From Bacteroidales bacterium (GTDB lineage: Bacteria; Bacteroidota; Bacteroidia; Bacteroidales; WCHB1-69), in contig JAFXTS010000010.1 of the NCBI GenBank assembly GCA_017535665.1, positions 1-61,408 on the forward strand: DNA of 61,408 bases, in the 5' to 3' direction. The notes beneath the pieces are model-generated. The model saw only the letters and a program-made list of their open reading frames with translations. It had not been told where the DNA came from and did not search any database. Positions within the stretch are counted from its first letter, which is position 1. Each line of letters opens with the position of its first letter. A program made the position numbers and the translations under genes. Below, in pieces: positions 1-9,800 of this stretch.

Positions 1-24
1 CATTTCGTGCATATCCACGAAATG
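1..24. repeat. Perfect inverted repeat just downstream of hsdM
   Basis: CATTTCGTG (1-9) and CACGAAATG (16-24) are perfect 9-bp inverted arms around a 6-nt loop, lying 5 bp beyond the hsdM stop codon. On the minus strand this could be a transcript-end hairpin. No T-tract can be judged because the window ends here. It could equally be a protein or recombinase site, so the call is structural only. Confidence 0.55.
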
Positions 25-29
25 GTCTG

Positions 30-1559
30 TTAATACCCCAACTCCTTCAAATACTCCTTCATCTTCCCCTGCACTTCGGCCAGTTCCGTCTCCAACTGTT
101 CAATCTCTTTTTGCACGGCGGGGATGTCGATTTCGGCTTCCTCCTCGTAGGTGTCCACGTAGCGCGGAATGTTGAGGTTGTAGTCGTTCTCGCGGATTTC
201 GGCGGGCGTGGCCACGTAGGCGTATTTGTCTTCCACCACGCCGGGCTGCAACTCGCCATTGGCAAACTTGCGATAAACTCCCACGATGTGCTCAATGTCC
301 TGCGGACGGAGTTTGTTCTGGTTCTTGCCGTTCTCGTACTCGCGACTGGCATCGATGAACAGCACGTTTTCGGATCCGCGACCTTTGCGGAAGATGGCGA
401 TGGCAGCAGGAATGCCCGTGCCGTAGAACAGGTTGGCGGGCAGACCGATAACCGCCTCCAAAATATGCTCGTTCTCAAGGATATATTGACGGATTTTGCC
501 TTCGCTGCCGCCACGGAACAGCACACCGTGCGGGATAATCACGCCCACCTTGCCGCCATTGTCGTCGGCCACCTCCAGCATGTGGCTGATAAAGGCCCAG
601 TCGCCCTTGCTCTTGGGCGGAATCCCGCGCCAGAAACGGTTGTAGGGATCGCTGGCGGCCTCCTCCGCACCCCATTTGTCGAGCGAGAACGGCGGATTGG
701 CCACCACGGTGTCGAACTTCATCAGCTTGTCATTGGTTTTCAGTTTGGGGTTGCGCAAGGTGTCGCCCCAGCGGATGACAGCGTTGTCGAAACCATGCAG
801 GAACATATTCATCATCGCCAACGCCCACGTACTGCCGTTCACCTCTTGGCCGTAAAGCGAGAAGTTGTTGTTACCCACCTCCTTACCTGCTTTGATCAGC
901 AAGGAACCGGAACCGCAGGTCACATCGCAGATGCGGGCACCCGGGTTGCTCTTGGTCAGTTTTGCGAGCAGTGTGGAGACTTCGGCGGGGGTGAAAAAAT
1001 CGCCAGCCTTTTTGCCCGCCTCCCCCGCGAATGTGGACACCAAATACATATATGCATCGCCAATGATGTCGTTGTTCTCTAAATGCGACTCGTCCAACTC
1101 CACGCCCTTGAAATCCTGCAACAGATTTCGCAAGCGGGCGTTTTTCTCTTTCGTCTCGCCCAAATTGGCGCTGTTGAAGCTGATGTTACGGAAGATGCTG
1201 CTGCCGTCTTCGCTGCTCATCTTCTCACGATTGGCATCTTCGAGGTCTGCCAAAGCTTCGTCAATCAGCTCGCCGATGTTGGTGGCATTGCGGTGGTCGT
1301 AGAGGAAGTCAAACGAGCTCTTTTCGGGCACCACAAAGCGCTCGTGGCGCATCGCACGCTCGGCGCGTTCCTTGTCGCCCTCGTATTTGTCCAGATAATC
1401 GTTCAGTTTCGATTTATAGACATCGCTCACATATTTCAGGAACAGCATCGTGAGGATGTAGTCTTTGTATTGGCTCGGGTCAATGACGCCGCGAAAGGTG
1501 TCGCACGCTTTCCAAACGGTGCGGTTAATGTCTTCTTGGGTAACTTTCTTATTTTCCAT
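30..1559 (-). CDS. hsdM: Type I restriction-modification DNA methyltransferase subunit (HsdM)
   Basis: This is the N6-adenine methyltransferase (M) subunit of a type I restriction-modification complex; with an S subunit it methylates the target sequence using S-adenosylmethionine. The N-terminal ~150 residues match the helical HsdM_N region. The SAM-binding motif DVTCGSGS lies near residue 211 and the catalytic NPPF motif near residue 288, so the enzyme looks intact. The C-terminus ends in a coiled-coil-like stretch, as in HsdM proteins that contact HsdS. The frame can be opened two codons earlier at a TTG (1565), but the ATG at 1559 gives a normal ~509-residue protein. It lies 27 bp after the HsdS-like gene in the same direction, so the two are probably co-transcribed. 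No hsdR is visible; it could lie beyond the left edge. Confidence 0.95.
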   Translation of the reverse strand: MENKKVTQEDINRTVWKACDTFRGVIDPSQYKDYILTMLFLKYVSDVYKSKLNDYLDKYEGDKERAERAMRHERFVVPEKSSFDFLYDHRNATNIGELIDEALADLEDANREKMSSEDGSSIFRNISFNSANLGETKEKNARLRNLLQDFKGVELDESHLENNDIIGDAYMYLVSTFAGEAGKKAGDFFTPAEVSTLLAKLTKSNPGARICDVTCGSGSLLIKAGKEVGNNNFSLYGQEVNGSTWALAMMNMFLHGFDNAVIRWGDTLRNPKLKTNDKLMKFDTVVANPPFSLDKWGAEEAASDPYNRFWRGIPPKSKGDWAFISHMLEVADDNGGKVGVIIPHGVLFRGGSEGKIRQYILENEHILEAVIGLPANLFYGTGIPAAIAIFRKGRGSENVLFIDASREYENGKNQNKLRPQDIEHIVGVYRKFANGELQPGVVEDKYAYVATPAEIRENDYNLNIPRYVDTYEEEAEIDIPAVQKEIEQLETELAEVQGKMKEYLKELGY

Positions 1560-1586
1560 ATTCAAACTATTATAAAAACAAAAATG

Positions 1587-2150
1587 TTAATGATTAACAA
1601 TTGAGGTAGTGATTTTGTTCAAAAGATAATGGTTCAATATATTATTCTTTTTCTCATGAATGGCTTTCATCAATTCCTCCTCTTTTTTTTGAAGGGAAGC
1701 AATCGCAACTACCTGATACTGAATATCTATAACTGGCATGGGGACTTCAAGATTCTCCAGCGTAGATTTTAAAATCAGCGGTGTAGAGCTGCCAATTTGC
1801 GATGCCTTGATTTTGCTGACAATAGTCGGATGATTCAAATACCAACATAGATATTCCGATGTTATCCTATTATCAATCAGATGGATAACATAAAGTGAAG
1901 TGGAAACCACAGCAGGGAAACTACGTTCGAAAACAGTGCACAAATAGGAGGTACCTTTACCCGCAAAAAGAAGGTCTCCCCGCCGCACCATGTTGTAATC
2001 CATTTTGGACTTATACTCCACCTTTACGGCGGTCTTTTCGGGATCATCCATCAGTAAGTCCTTGATTTGCAGATAAGATACCGTACCAGTCGGGGAGCTG
2101 TTAAGGTATAGTCCCGCACGAATATTAGCAATTTCTTTCAAAAGAGGCAT
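1587..2150 (-). CDS. hsdS: Single-domain HsdS-like specificity subunit (half-size)
   Basis: About 187 residues that resemble one target-recognition domain plus one conserved helical region of a type I specificity subunit. A recognition-domain-like core (RRGDLLFAG, then SEYLCWYLN and IGSSTPLILKSTLENLEVPMP) is followed by a charged C-terminal helix (QKKEEELMKAIHEKK). Normal HsdS has two recognition domains and about 400 residues, so this is half size. It may act as a dimer or be a remnant. The ATG at 2150 is chosen because a -7 promoter box (2184-2191) overlaps the longer possible start at 2186. It precedes hsdM, probably as the first gene of that operon. Function is inferred from family resemblance and context. 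Confidence 0.75.
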   Translation of the reverse strand: MPLLKEIANIRAGLYLNSSPTGTVSYLQIKDLLMDDPEKTAVKVEYKSKMDYNMVRRGDLLFAGKGTSYLCTVFERSFPAVVSTSLYVIHLIDNRITSEYLCWYLNHPTIVSKIKASQIGSSTPLILKSTLENLEVPMPVIDIQYQVVAIASLQKKEEELMKAIHEKKNNILNHYLLNKITTSIVNH

Positions 2151-2183
2151 AATAGTAAATCTTTTACTTGATTTTTTCGGCTG

Positions 2184-2191
2184 CAAAGATA
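2184..2191 (-). promoter_or_regulatory. Bacteroidetes -7 box for the hsdS-hsdM operon
   Basis: TATCTTTG on the minus strand matches the Bacteroidetes sigma-ABfr -7 consensus TAnnTTTG and lies about 33 bp upstream of the chosen hsdS start. It overlaps the longer open frame, which argues against that start. Confidence 0.65.
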
Positions 2192-2299
2192 CAAATAATT
2201 TTTAAATTCAAACACAAAAATTTTCAAGAAATAAAATTACTAAAAAAAATAAAAATTTCATGACATAATATTGAAAGAGAAAATTCACAGGAAAAGTTG

Positions 2300-2307
2300 T
2301 ATCTTTG
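2300..2307 (+). promoter_or_regulatory. Bacteroidetes -7 box for murD
   Basis: TATCTTTG matches the TAnnTTTG consensus 19 bp upstream of the murD ATG at 2327. A TTG at 2271-2273 is the nearest upstream element but its spacing is long. The box overlaps the longer possible start (2297) and so supports the later one. Confidence 0.7.
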
Positions 2308-2326
2308 CACCTCAAAATCATCAGGC

Positions 2327-3715
2327 ATGAAAAAAGACCAAATCATCGAGTTTTTCAAAGGCAAAAAAATCGTCATCTTGGGATTCGGACGCGAGGGAGT
2401 GTCGTCCTACAAACTTATCCGCCAACACTATCCCAACCTGCCCATCACGGTGGCAGACAAAAATCCGCTGCTGCATGCCGATGATTTTCTGAAAGACAAA
2501 CACCTGAAAATTGTGACGGGCGAAGAGTACGACCGCAACCTCAACCAATACGATGTCATCCTCAAATCGCCCGGTGTCAACTTCAACAACCTCAACTACT
2601 TCATTTCCAGAGAGAAATTCGTGTCGCAAACGGAGCTTTTTTTGATGGCCTACGGCGAAAATGTTATCGGAGTCACCGGTACGAAAGGGAAAAGCACCAC
2701 CTCCTCGCTCATCTACCACATCCTCTCCAACTCGGTCGGCAACACCCTGCTGGCCGGCAATATCGGCACACCGTTTTTCGACATCCTTGAGGAGATCAAC
2801 GACGACACCACCATCGTGGCCGAACTGTCGGCGCACCAGCTGGAGTACACCGACTATTCCCCGCATATCGCCATCCTCCTCAACCTCTACCAAGAACACC
2901 TTGACCATTTCAACACCTTCAACAACTACCAGTTAGCCAAACTCAACATCACCGAACACCAGCAAGAGAACGACATCCTCATCTACAACTACGACGACCG
3001 CTACATTCCCGGTTTGCTCGAGAGCCACCAACTGCAACGGCGGTTCATCCCGTTCAGCAGTCAGACTACGCTAAAAAATGGCGCATTCTGCACCAAAACC
3101 GACATCGTGCTGATGAAAAACAATGAACAAATCTGTACGATTCCGATTGAAGGGAGACCCAACATTCCCGGGCGGCACAACAACAACAATATCATGGCGG
3201 CCGTGCTGGCCTGCAAAGCCAAAGGTATCGCCGATGCCGACATCATTCGTAACATCGCCACTTTCAAAGGATTAGAGCACCGCATGGAGCTGGTGGGCAC
3301 CTTCAAGGAGATCACCTTCTACAACGACAGCATCTCCACCATCCCCGAAGCCACCATCGCCGCCCTCAACACCATCAAACGTGTTGACACCCTGATTCTT
3401 GGCGGCTTCGACCGCGGCATCGACTACTCCATCCTCATTGAATACCTCCACGAACATCCCGTTCGTAACATCGCCTTTGTCGGTGAGGTGGGACAACGAC
3501 TGCTGAAAGAGTGGACCGAAAAGGGCTACACTCTGCCAGAAAATTTCATAGTGGAGAATGATTATGCTAAAATCGTTACTTTCGCATACGCCCATACCGC
3601 GCTGGGTAGCAGCTGTTTGCTCTCTCCAGCCGCCGCTTCTTACGATCAGTTTAAAGACTTCACCGTGCGGGGCGGCACCTTCAAAAACGAAGTCAAAAAA
3701 CAGGCTGAACTTTAA
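2327..3715 (+). CDS. murD: UDP-N-acetylmuramoyl-L-alanine--D-glutamate ligase (MurD)
   Basis: MurD is the cytoplasmic ATP-dependent ligase that adds D-glutamate to UDP-MurNAc-L-Ala in peptidoglycan synthesis. The 462-residue protein begins with a Rossmann-like domain (IVILGFGREG). The Mur ATP-binding loop GVTGTKGKSTT follows near residue 115, then a central domain with NNNNIMAAVLA, and a C-terminal domain with LLSPAAASYDQFKDFTVRG close to the usual MurD signature (SPACASFD...RG). Length is normal for the family. The usual position of murD is the dcw cell-wall cluster; here it stands alone in front of polA, 33 bp away, and may share a transcript with it. It could be a second MurD-like paralogue rather than the only one. 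Confidence 0.9.
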   Translation: MKKDQIIEFFKGKKIVILGFGREGVSSYKLIRQHYPNLPITVADKNPLLHADDFLKDKHLKIVTGEEYDRNLNQYDVILKSPGVNFNNLNYFISREKFVSQTELFLMAYGENVIGVTGTKGKSTTSSLIYHILSNSVGNTLLAGNIGTPFFDILEEINDDTTIVAELSAHQLEYTDYSPHIAILLNLYQEHLDHFNTFNNYQLAKLNITEHQQENDILIYNYDDRYIPGLLESHQLQRRFIPFSSQTTLKNGAFCTKTDIVLMKNNEQICTIPIEGRPNIPGRHNNNNIMAAVLACKAKGIADADIIRNIATFKGLEHRMELVGTFKEITFYNDSISTIPEATIAALNTIKRVDTLILGGFDRGIDYSILIEYLHEHPVRNIAFVGEVGQRLLKEWTEKGYTLPENFIVENDYAKIVTFAYAHTALGSSCLLSPAAASYDQFKDFTVRGGTFKNEVKKQAEL

Positions 3716-3748
3716 CTCCTTTTATCTTCTTCTTCAAAAATCACAATC

Positions 3749-6448
3749 ATGAAAAAACTCTTTCTCCTTGATGCTATGGCTTTGATTTACAGAGCCTATT
3801 ATGCGATGATTAAAAGTCCGCGTTTCACCACGACCGGTTTGAACACCTCCGCCATGTTGGGCTTCACCAACACGCTGTATGAGGTGATACGGAACGAGAA
3901 GCCCACGCACATCGCCGTTGCCTTCGACACCGGCGCCCCTACTCTGCGCCATGCCGACTTCGAAGAGTACAAGGCCAACCGCGAGGCCACTCCCGACGAC
4001 ATCGTGACCGCCATCCCCTACATCCAGCGTATCATCACCGCCTTCGGCATCCCGATCCTCTCAAAGGACGGCTACGAAGCCGACGACATCGTGGGAACGG
4101 TGGCCAAACAGGCTGAAATAGACGGGTTTGAGGTCTATATGATGACCTCCGACAAGGACTACGGACAGCTCGTTTCGGAACATATTTTCATGTACAAACC
4201 CGCCAAGTTCGGACAACCCGCCGAGGTGGTGGGCGTGGAGGGCATCTGCGAGAAATATGGTATCCAGCAGCCCGAACAGCTCATCGACATCCTCGGACTG
4301 TGGGGCGACTCGGCCGACAACATCCCCGGCGTGCCCGGCATCGGCGAGGTGAAAGCCAAAAAACTGATTGCCCAATTCGGCAGCATCGAGAACATCTATC
4401 ACCGCATTAACGAGGTAGATAATGCCAAACTTCGGCAGACCCTCATCGACAATGAGGAGAAGGCGCTTCAGTCGAAAGCGCTGGCTACCATCATTTTAGA
4501 CGTTCCTATCGAATATCATTGGGATGACATGAAATTCGGCAACATCCACGTCAACGATTTGCAGGCCGTCTTCAATGAACTTCAGTTCAAAACCCTCTCC
4601 ACCCGCATCTTCAACGACCTGAATTTGCGCAACATGCCCCCCGCTCCGCAGCAGCCCGACATGTTTTCGGCTTTGGAGAACGAAGCCCCTACCCCATCGG
4701 CACCCGCAACGATGGAACTTCCCCTCTTCAACAGTTTCGACCAACAGGAGCACCATTTCGAGTCCACTAACCAGTACGATGGCACGGGCGACCTCTACTT
4801 TGAGTGGCTGCTGAATGAAGGGAAAATCGCGGGGTTCTTCTTTGCCGATGAGCAACATATCTTTTATCATCTTCTTGAAAAAGAGCATCATTACTTCAAA
4901 AATATTCTTCAAAATATTTTCGGAAAAGAACGGCTCATCATCACCTATAACTGCAAACAAAGCTACAAATTTTTAGAGCTGTTAGGCATTCCTGTCAAGG
5001 CCCGTTTCTTCGACCTGCAGATTGCCCATTACCTCATTCAACCTGAAAACTCCCATCAGCTTTCCAACCTCTCAGAGAACTATCTAAACTACGCGATGCT
5101 TCCAGAAATCAAAAAGTTACAGCCAACTGTTAAAGAATTACTTGAAAGGACGGATGAGCAGGTAGAAATTTACCGTCAACTTTACCCCATTTTCAATAAA
5201 GAATTGGATGATAATGGCTTACGAAATCTTTTTGATGAAATAGAGATGCCTTTGGCACCCGTTTTAGCCAAGATGGAAAACAATGGCATTCACCTCAACA
5301 AGGAGATTTTGGCCGAAAGTTCGAGGGTAATTGGCGAAGAGATCAAGGAGTTAGAGGAGCAAATCTACAATTATGCGGGTGAAAAATTCAACATCGGCTC
5401 GCCGAAACAGTTGGGAGAAATTCTTTTTGAGAAACTGCATATCATTGAGAATGCGAAACTTACCAAAACCAAGCAGTACCAGACGGGTGAGGAAATCCTG
5501 TTGAAGCTGTCGGCACGGCATCCCATTGTGCCGCTGATTTTGGAGTGGCGCGGTCTTACGAAGCTGAAATCCACCTACGTGGACGCTTTGCCGCAGCTGG
5601 TGAATCCTACCACAGGCCGCATCCACACCACTTTCAACCAGACAGTGACCGCCACGGGGCGACTCAGTTCCACCAACCCGAATTTGCAAAACATCCCTAT
5701 CCGCACAGCAAGGGGGAAAGAGTTGCGCAAGGCCTTCACGCCCACCACACCCGGCACGGTCATCATGGCGGCCGACTACTCGCAGGTGGAACTGCGCATC
5801 ATGGCGGCAGTGAGCGGCGACTCAGCCATGATCGACGCTTTCAAACACGGTCTCGACATCCATGCCATGACGGCAGCGCGGGTTTACGGGGTGGACATTG
5901 ACCATGTGACGCCCGACATGCGCCGCAGTGCCAAGACCGTCAACTTCGGCATCATCTACGGCATTTCGGCCTTCGGCTTGGCCGACCGGCTGCATATTGC
6001 CCAAAAGGAGGCCCGCGACCTGATAGAGGGCTACTACCAGCAGTTCCCCAAAATCATCACCTACCTTAATGATACGATAGAGTTCGCCCGCGCCCACGGC
6101 TATGTGGAGACGCTGCTGCACCGCCGCCGCTACATCCGCGACATCAACGCCGCCAACGGCATGCTGCGAAAAGCCGCCGAGCGCAACGCCATCAACGCAC
6201 CCATCCAAGGCACCGCCGCCGACCTCATCAAAATCGCTATGATTCAAGTAGATCGAGAGATGACAAAACGGCAACTGAAAAGCAAGATGCTGCTCCAGAT
6301 TCACGACGAACTGGTATTCGAAGTGCCGCAAGAGGAGATTGAAGTGATGAAAGAGCTGGTAACCAGCATCATGAACAACGCCATCACCATGGAGGTGCCG
6401 CTCGCTACCGATGTCAACTACGGCTCTTCCTGGTTCGACGCGCACTGA
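3749..6448 (+). CDS. polA: DNA polymerase I (PolA), proofreading domain apparently degenerate
   Basis: The 899-residue repair and Okazaki-fragment polymerase has an N-terminal 5'-nuclease domain (residues ~1-290, with TSDKDYGQLV and GDSADNIPGVPGIGE). A middle 3'-5' exonuclease-like domain spans ~320-470 and the polymerase domain follows. Polymerase motifs A (DYSQVELRIMA, ~675), B (RRSAKTVNFGIIYG) and C (IHDELVFEVP, ~851) are intact. In the middle domain the acidic metal-binding residues expected in a DEDD exonuclease are not seen: the DxE of motif I is absent from the LYFEWLLNEGKIAGFFF region, and motif II reads YNCKQSYKFLELL without the aspartate. It probably keeps nick translation but lacks proofreading. 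Its 3' end overlaps convergent recX by 31 bp. Confidence 0.97.
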   Translation: MKKLFLLDAMALIYRAYYAMIKSPRFTTTGLNTSAMLGFTNTLYEVIRNEKPTHIAVAFDTGAPTLRHADFEEYKANREATPDDIVTAIPYIQRIITAFGIPILSKDGYEADDIVGTVAKQAEIDGFEVYMMTSDKDYGQLVSEHIFMYKPAKFGQPAEVVGVEGICEKYGIQQPEQLIDILGLWGDSADNIPGVPGIGEVKAKKLIAQFGSIENIYHRINEVDNAKLRQTLIDNEEKALQSKALATIILDVPIEYHWDDMKFGNIHVNDLQAVFNELQFKTLSTRIFNDLNLRNMPPAPQQPDMFSALENEAPTPSAPATMELPLFNSFDQQEHHFESTNQYDGTGDLYFEWLLNEGKIAGFFFADEQHIFYHLLEKEHHYFKNILQNIFGKERLIITYNCKQSYKFLELLGIPVKARFFDLQIAHYLIQPENSHQLSNLSENYLNYAMLPEIKKLQPTVKELLERTDEQVEIYRQLYPIFNKELDDNGLRNLFDEIEMPLAPVLAKMENNGIHLNKEILAESSRVIGEEIKELEEQIYNYAGEKFNIGSPKQLGEILFEKLHIIENAKLTKTKQYQTGEEILLKLSARHPIVPLILEWRGLTKLKSTYVDALPQLVNPTTGRIHTTFNQTVTATGRLSSTNPNLQNIPIRTARGKELRKAFTPTTPGTVIMAADYSQVELRIMAAVSGDSAMIDAFKHGLDIHAMTAARVYGVDIDHVTPDMRRSAKTVNFGIIYGISAFGLADRLHIAQKEARDLIEGYYQQFPKIITYLNDTIEFARAHGYVETLLHRRRYIRDINAANGMLRKAAERNAINAPIQGTAADLIKIAMIQVDREMTKRQLKSKMLLQIHDELVFEVPQEEIEVMKELVTSIMNNAITMEVPLATDVNYGSSWFDAH

Positions 6449-6855
6449 CGGATTTCATCGAACGTGTACCCTTTCGACAGGAGGAATCTCGTCATGTAAT
6501 CCCTTCCCTTTGACGGGTTTTCTTGCTGCCAACGAGCGGCCAAATAATGCAAGTTTTGGACATATAAATCCTCATCCATCATCTTCAGTTTTTCCGAGAT
6601 GATGGCATCGTCAACGCCTCGTTTCAAAAGCTCTACACGGATTTTCACCCGTCCCCAACGGTTGTTGTTCATTTTCCCCCGAACAAAACACTCGGCGAAA
6701 CGCTCATCGTTCACATAATTCTGCTCCTTCAGTTCCTCCAAAATCTGTTCGGCTTCCTGACGGGGAACCTTCAACTCTGCCAATTTTCGGCATACTTCGC
6801 GACAACTGCGTTCTTGGAAAGCGCAGTATTTCAGAATTTTATCGGTAACATCCAT
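6418..6855 (-). CDS. recX: Regulatory protein RecX
   Basis: RecX is a small, all-helical inhibitor and modulator of RecA filaments. The ~145-residue protein shows the three-helix tandem repeats of the family: ILKYCAFQERSCREVCRKL, then NYVNDERFAECFVRGKMNNN with RWGRVKIRVELLKRGV, and a final helical repeat ending in DEIRQCA. The ATG at 6855 is preferred over a GTG at 6879 because the homologous sequence begins at MDVTDKIL. It follows the T9SS protein gene by about 25 bp on the same strand, and its last 31 bp overlap the end of polA on the other strand. Confidence 0.88.
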   Translation of the reverse strand: MDVTDKILKYCAFQERSCREVCRKLAELKVPRQEAEQILEELKEQNYVNDERFAECFVRGKMNNNRWGRVKIRVELLKRGVDDAIISEKLKMMDEDLYVQNLHYLAARWQQENPSKGRDYMTRFLLSKGYTFDEIRQCASNQEEP

Positions 6856-6880
6856 AGTATGACTACTTTTTATAGTCACC

Positions 6881-9800
6881 TTAGCGTTGAAGGACCACTT
6901 TCGAAACGGTGCAGTGGTTGCCGGTCCACACCTTCACGAGATAGAGGCCAGACTCATAGTGCAGGGCAATGTCGGCGCGGCTGTTGCCAGTACCTTGGAT
7001 GGTGGCGAGGGTTTGTCCCATAAGGTTGCAAACCTCAATTCTGTCGAACGGAGCCGACGACTCGACGGTCACTTTCTCGCGGGTGGGGTTCGGATAGAGG
7101 CGTACCGTACCGTTTTCATACTGGGCGATGCCGACCACGCAGGAGGGAGTGGAGAGGCTGCTTTCGCCCACGATACATACTGCGCTGACGGTGAAGCAGT
7201 TCTCACCCTCGACGGTGGAAACCACGTGGGAGGTACCCGTCACATACTCGGCGACGACCTCGCCATTGCGATAGATGGAATAACTCTGGGCGGAGGGAAC
7301 GCTGTTCCATGACACTCGTGCAGAGCCGCCAGGAAGACTCACTGCGGTAACATTGGAGGGAACTGTGCTGCAGTCCACGCCGCAGTTGGGCGAGTTATGG
7401 AAGAATGCGCCTGCAACCGGTGTGCCGGAAGAGGCATAAATCTGCATTCCCTGATTGGTTTCAATCTGGAAGGAGACCTCCGCATCGAAACTCGACTGGA
7501 CGGGCGAACCCACAAAGTAGTAGTCGATATTGCCAGCCTCGCAGGTGTAAACCATGGCCGTATCAAGCGAGCCATCCTCCAAGGTGATTTCTGCCAAAAT
7601 CGTATTGCCCCGTTTCATCTGGATCTTCGCACCGTTCCAGCCGTCGCCGTACTGGTCATGCATGATGATACGGATGTAGCAGTTGCACGGGTCGGTGGTA
7701 AAGCTGCCGCTCTGCCAAGCCCCAACTTCATTATTCCCGCAAACGGATTGCAGATAATAGTAATAGGTAGTGCCACCATTGAGGTAGTCGATATGGAAAT
7801 TCACATTCTGAATCAGCGTATCCAGCACGTTAGCGTAACCTGTCGGATCGGTGAGCGGGTAGTCAGCCATTTTCAAATGCCAGGCGACATCCGAGCCATT
7901 GACATTATCCCACGTGAGGGTGGCCTCATTGCCGGTCACGCCGCTGAGAGTGAGATGCTGGGCAGGCCAGCAGTCGGTGTGCAACAAAATGGTAAGTTCG
8001 TCAATCAGACAGTAATTGAAATCGGAGGTGCCGTTATGGCGGAGGGCGATGTAACGGTTACTGCCCGTGAGGTTGGTATTGCTGAACGAAACGTTCTGGA
8101 AGTTCCACGTGCCGGCAGCGGTCGGTGTGAAGGTCGCCACATGCTCAAAAGTGGCATAGTCGCCAGGATTGGACATCACGCCCACCTCTAAACTTCCTGA
8201 CAAGTTGGCATCTTCAAAATAGAGATAGAATGAGAGCGAAAGGTTATGGATATCCTCACCGATGGCGGGAGTAATGGCGTATGTCTGCATGTTAGAACCC
8301 GTGCAGAAGAGCAGGCTGTTGTCGCCATTCGTAGAAGAGATGTTGGAAGCAGACGGGGTAACGGAGGACTGGTAGTATGAGGTAGCGGGACGAGCCCAGC
8401 AGGGCGGGAAGGCGTTGTCGCCGGTGCCGTAGTTATCGAAACTCTCATAGTAGGGCAGCGCGGTGATGGTGCCGCAGCCGGTAGTGAAGGTCACTCCATG
8501 GCTCCAATCGCTGAAAGAGTTGTTGGAGCATGACGAGCGCACATAGAGATAATAGGTCGTCAGCGGGTTAAGGCCTTGGAGATTATAAGTAGTTGACGTA
8601 ACGGATATTGGAGTACCTACAGAGGGGTTGCTAAGGGGCAATTCTGAGGCTACAAGTTGCCAATTATTGGCAGAGCCGACCTCCGTCCAACTGATGGTGG
8701 CGCTATTGCCAGCGACATCGGTAGCGGCGAGATTGGCGGGGACGAAGCAGCCGGAGGCGGCATGCAGGTTCACCTCATCAAGGTAGCAGTTGCGGCCACC
8801 GCCGGAGGTGAAGAGGAAGCCGACATATACGGACGAATGGTTGCCGGCGGCGGGGATGATCACATCGTAGTTGGTCCAGCCGGAGAGCAGTGCATGGTAG
8901 CGCGGGATCAAACCTTGCGGGGCATCGGTCCACGTGGTGCCATCAAACGAATACTGCACCTGAACGCCTTCGATAACGGCTTCAGGGTTTTCGCTCCCGT
9001 GATACCATTTGAAGTTGACACCCAACACATTAGTGCCTGTAGTGGAAATTTCGGGAGAGACCAGTCGTCCCTGTCGTCCGGACTGGTAACTACCGCTGGC
9101 CCACTGAGCCATAGCTTCGCCAGCGGCGGGCGAAACGATGGGGTTCTGTCCGCTGGCCACAAAAGTCACTGTAGAGTTGCCCGACACTTGCTGGAAGGAC
9201 CAGCAGGCGGGCATTGCACCATAGGTGAAGCCTTCCTGCAGGGGCAGTGAGGCAACGCCGCAGGTGGTGGTGAAAATGGTGGAACTCCATGAGCTGTAAT
9301 CACTTCCGCACACCGACTGCACATAGAAATAGTAAGTCGTATTGGGGGCTAAGGTATTATAACTGATAGAGGGATTGTTGACCGTGGTCGGGATGCTACC
9401 AGAGAAATTGGTGATAGGAGTGGTGGAGCAGAGCGTACGCCACTGGGTGGCATTACCGGCTTCGGTCCAGTTCAAAGTGGCCGTCTGTGAACCGATGTTG
9501 TTGGCCTCCACGCCGATAGGGTTCAAGCAGTCGGGCATCTCATCCACGACCACATTGTCGATATACGACGCTGCCGTTCCATCATGTTGGATAAGGATAT
9601 AGCGGCCATTGCCCTGGTAGGTGTCGAAATGGACTTCACGATGATAAAACGTACCCGTAGCAGGCAGGGTAATGGTTTCAATATCGACCATAGACTCCGC
9701 ATCAGACCAGTCGGGAAAATCGATAATGGAAATCGTAATCAAGTTATTGATATTCTGCACTTTCACATCAAAACTGATTCGCAAATTGGAGAGCGGCTGC

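Noticed and set aside
111..1082. 323-residue plus-strand frame opposite hsdM
   Set aside because: Antisense to an intact HsdM with all catalytic motifs; no recognisable domain.
6860..6878. Short hairpin TGACTA / TAGTCA between recX and the T9SS gene
   Set aside because: Only six base pairs, AT-rich and without a clear T-tract in the right orientation. Too weak to call a terminator.
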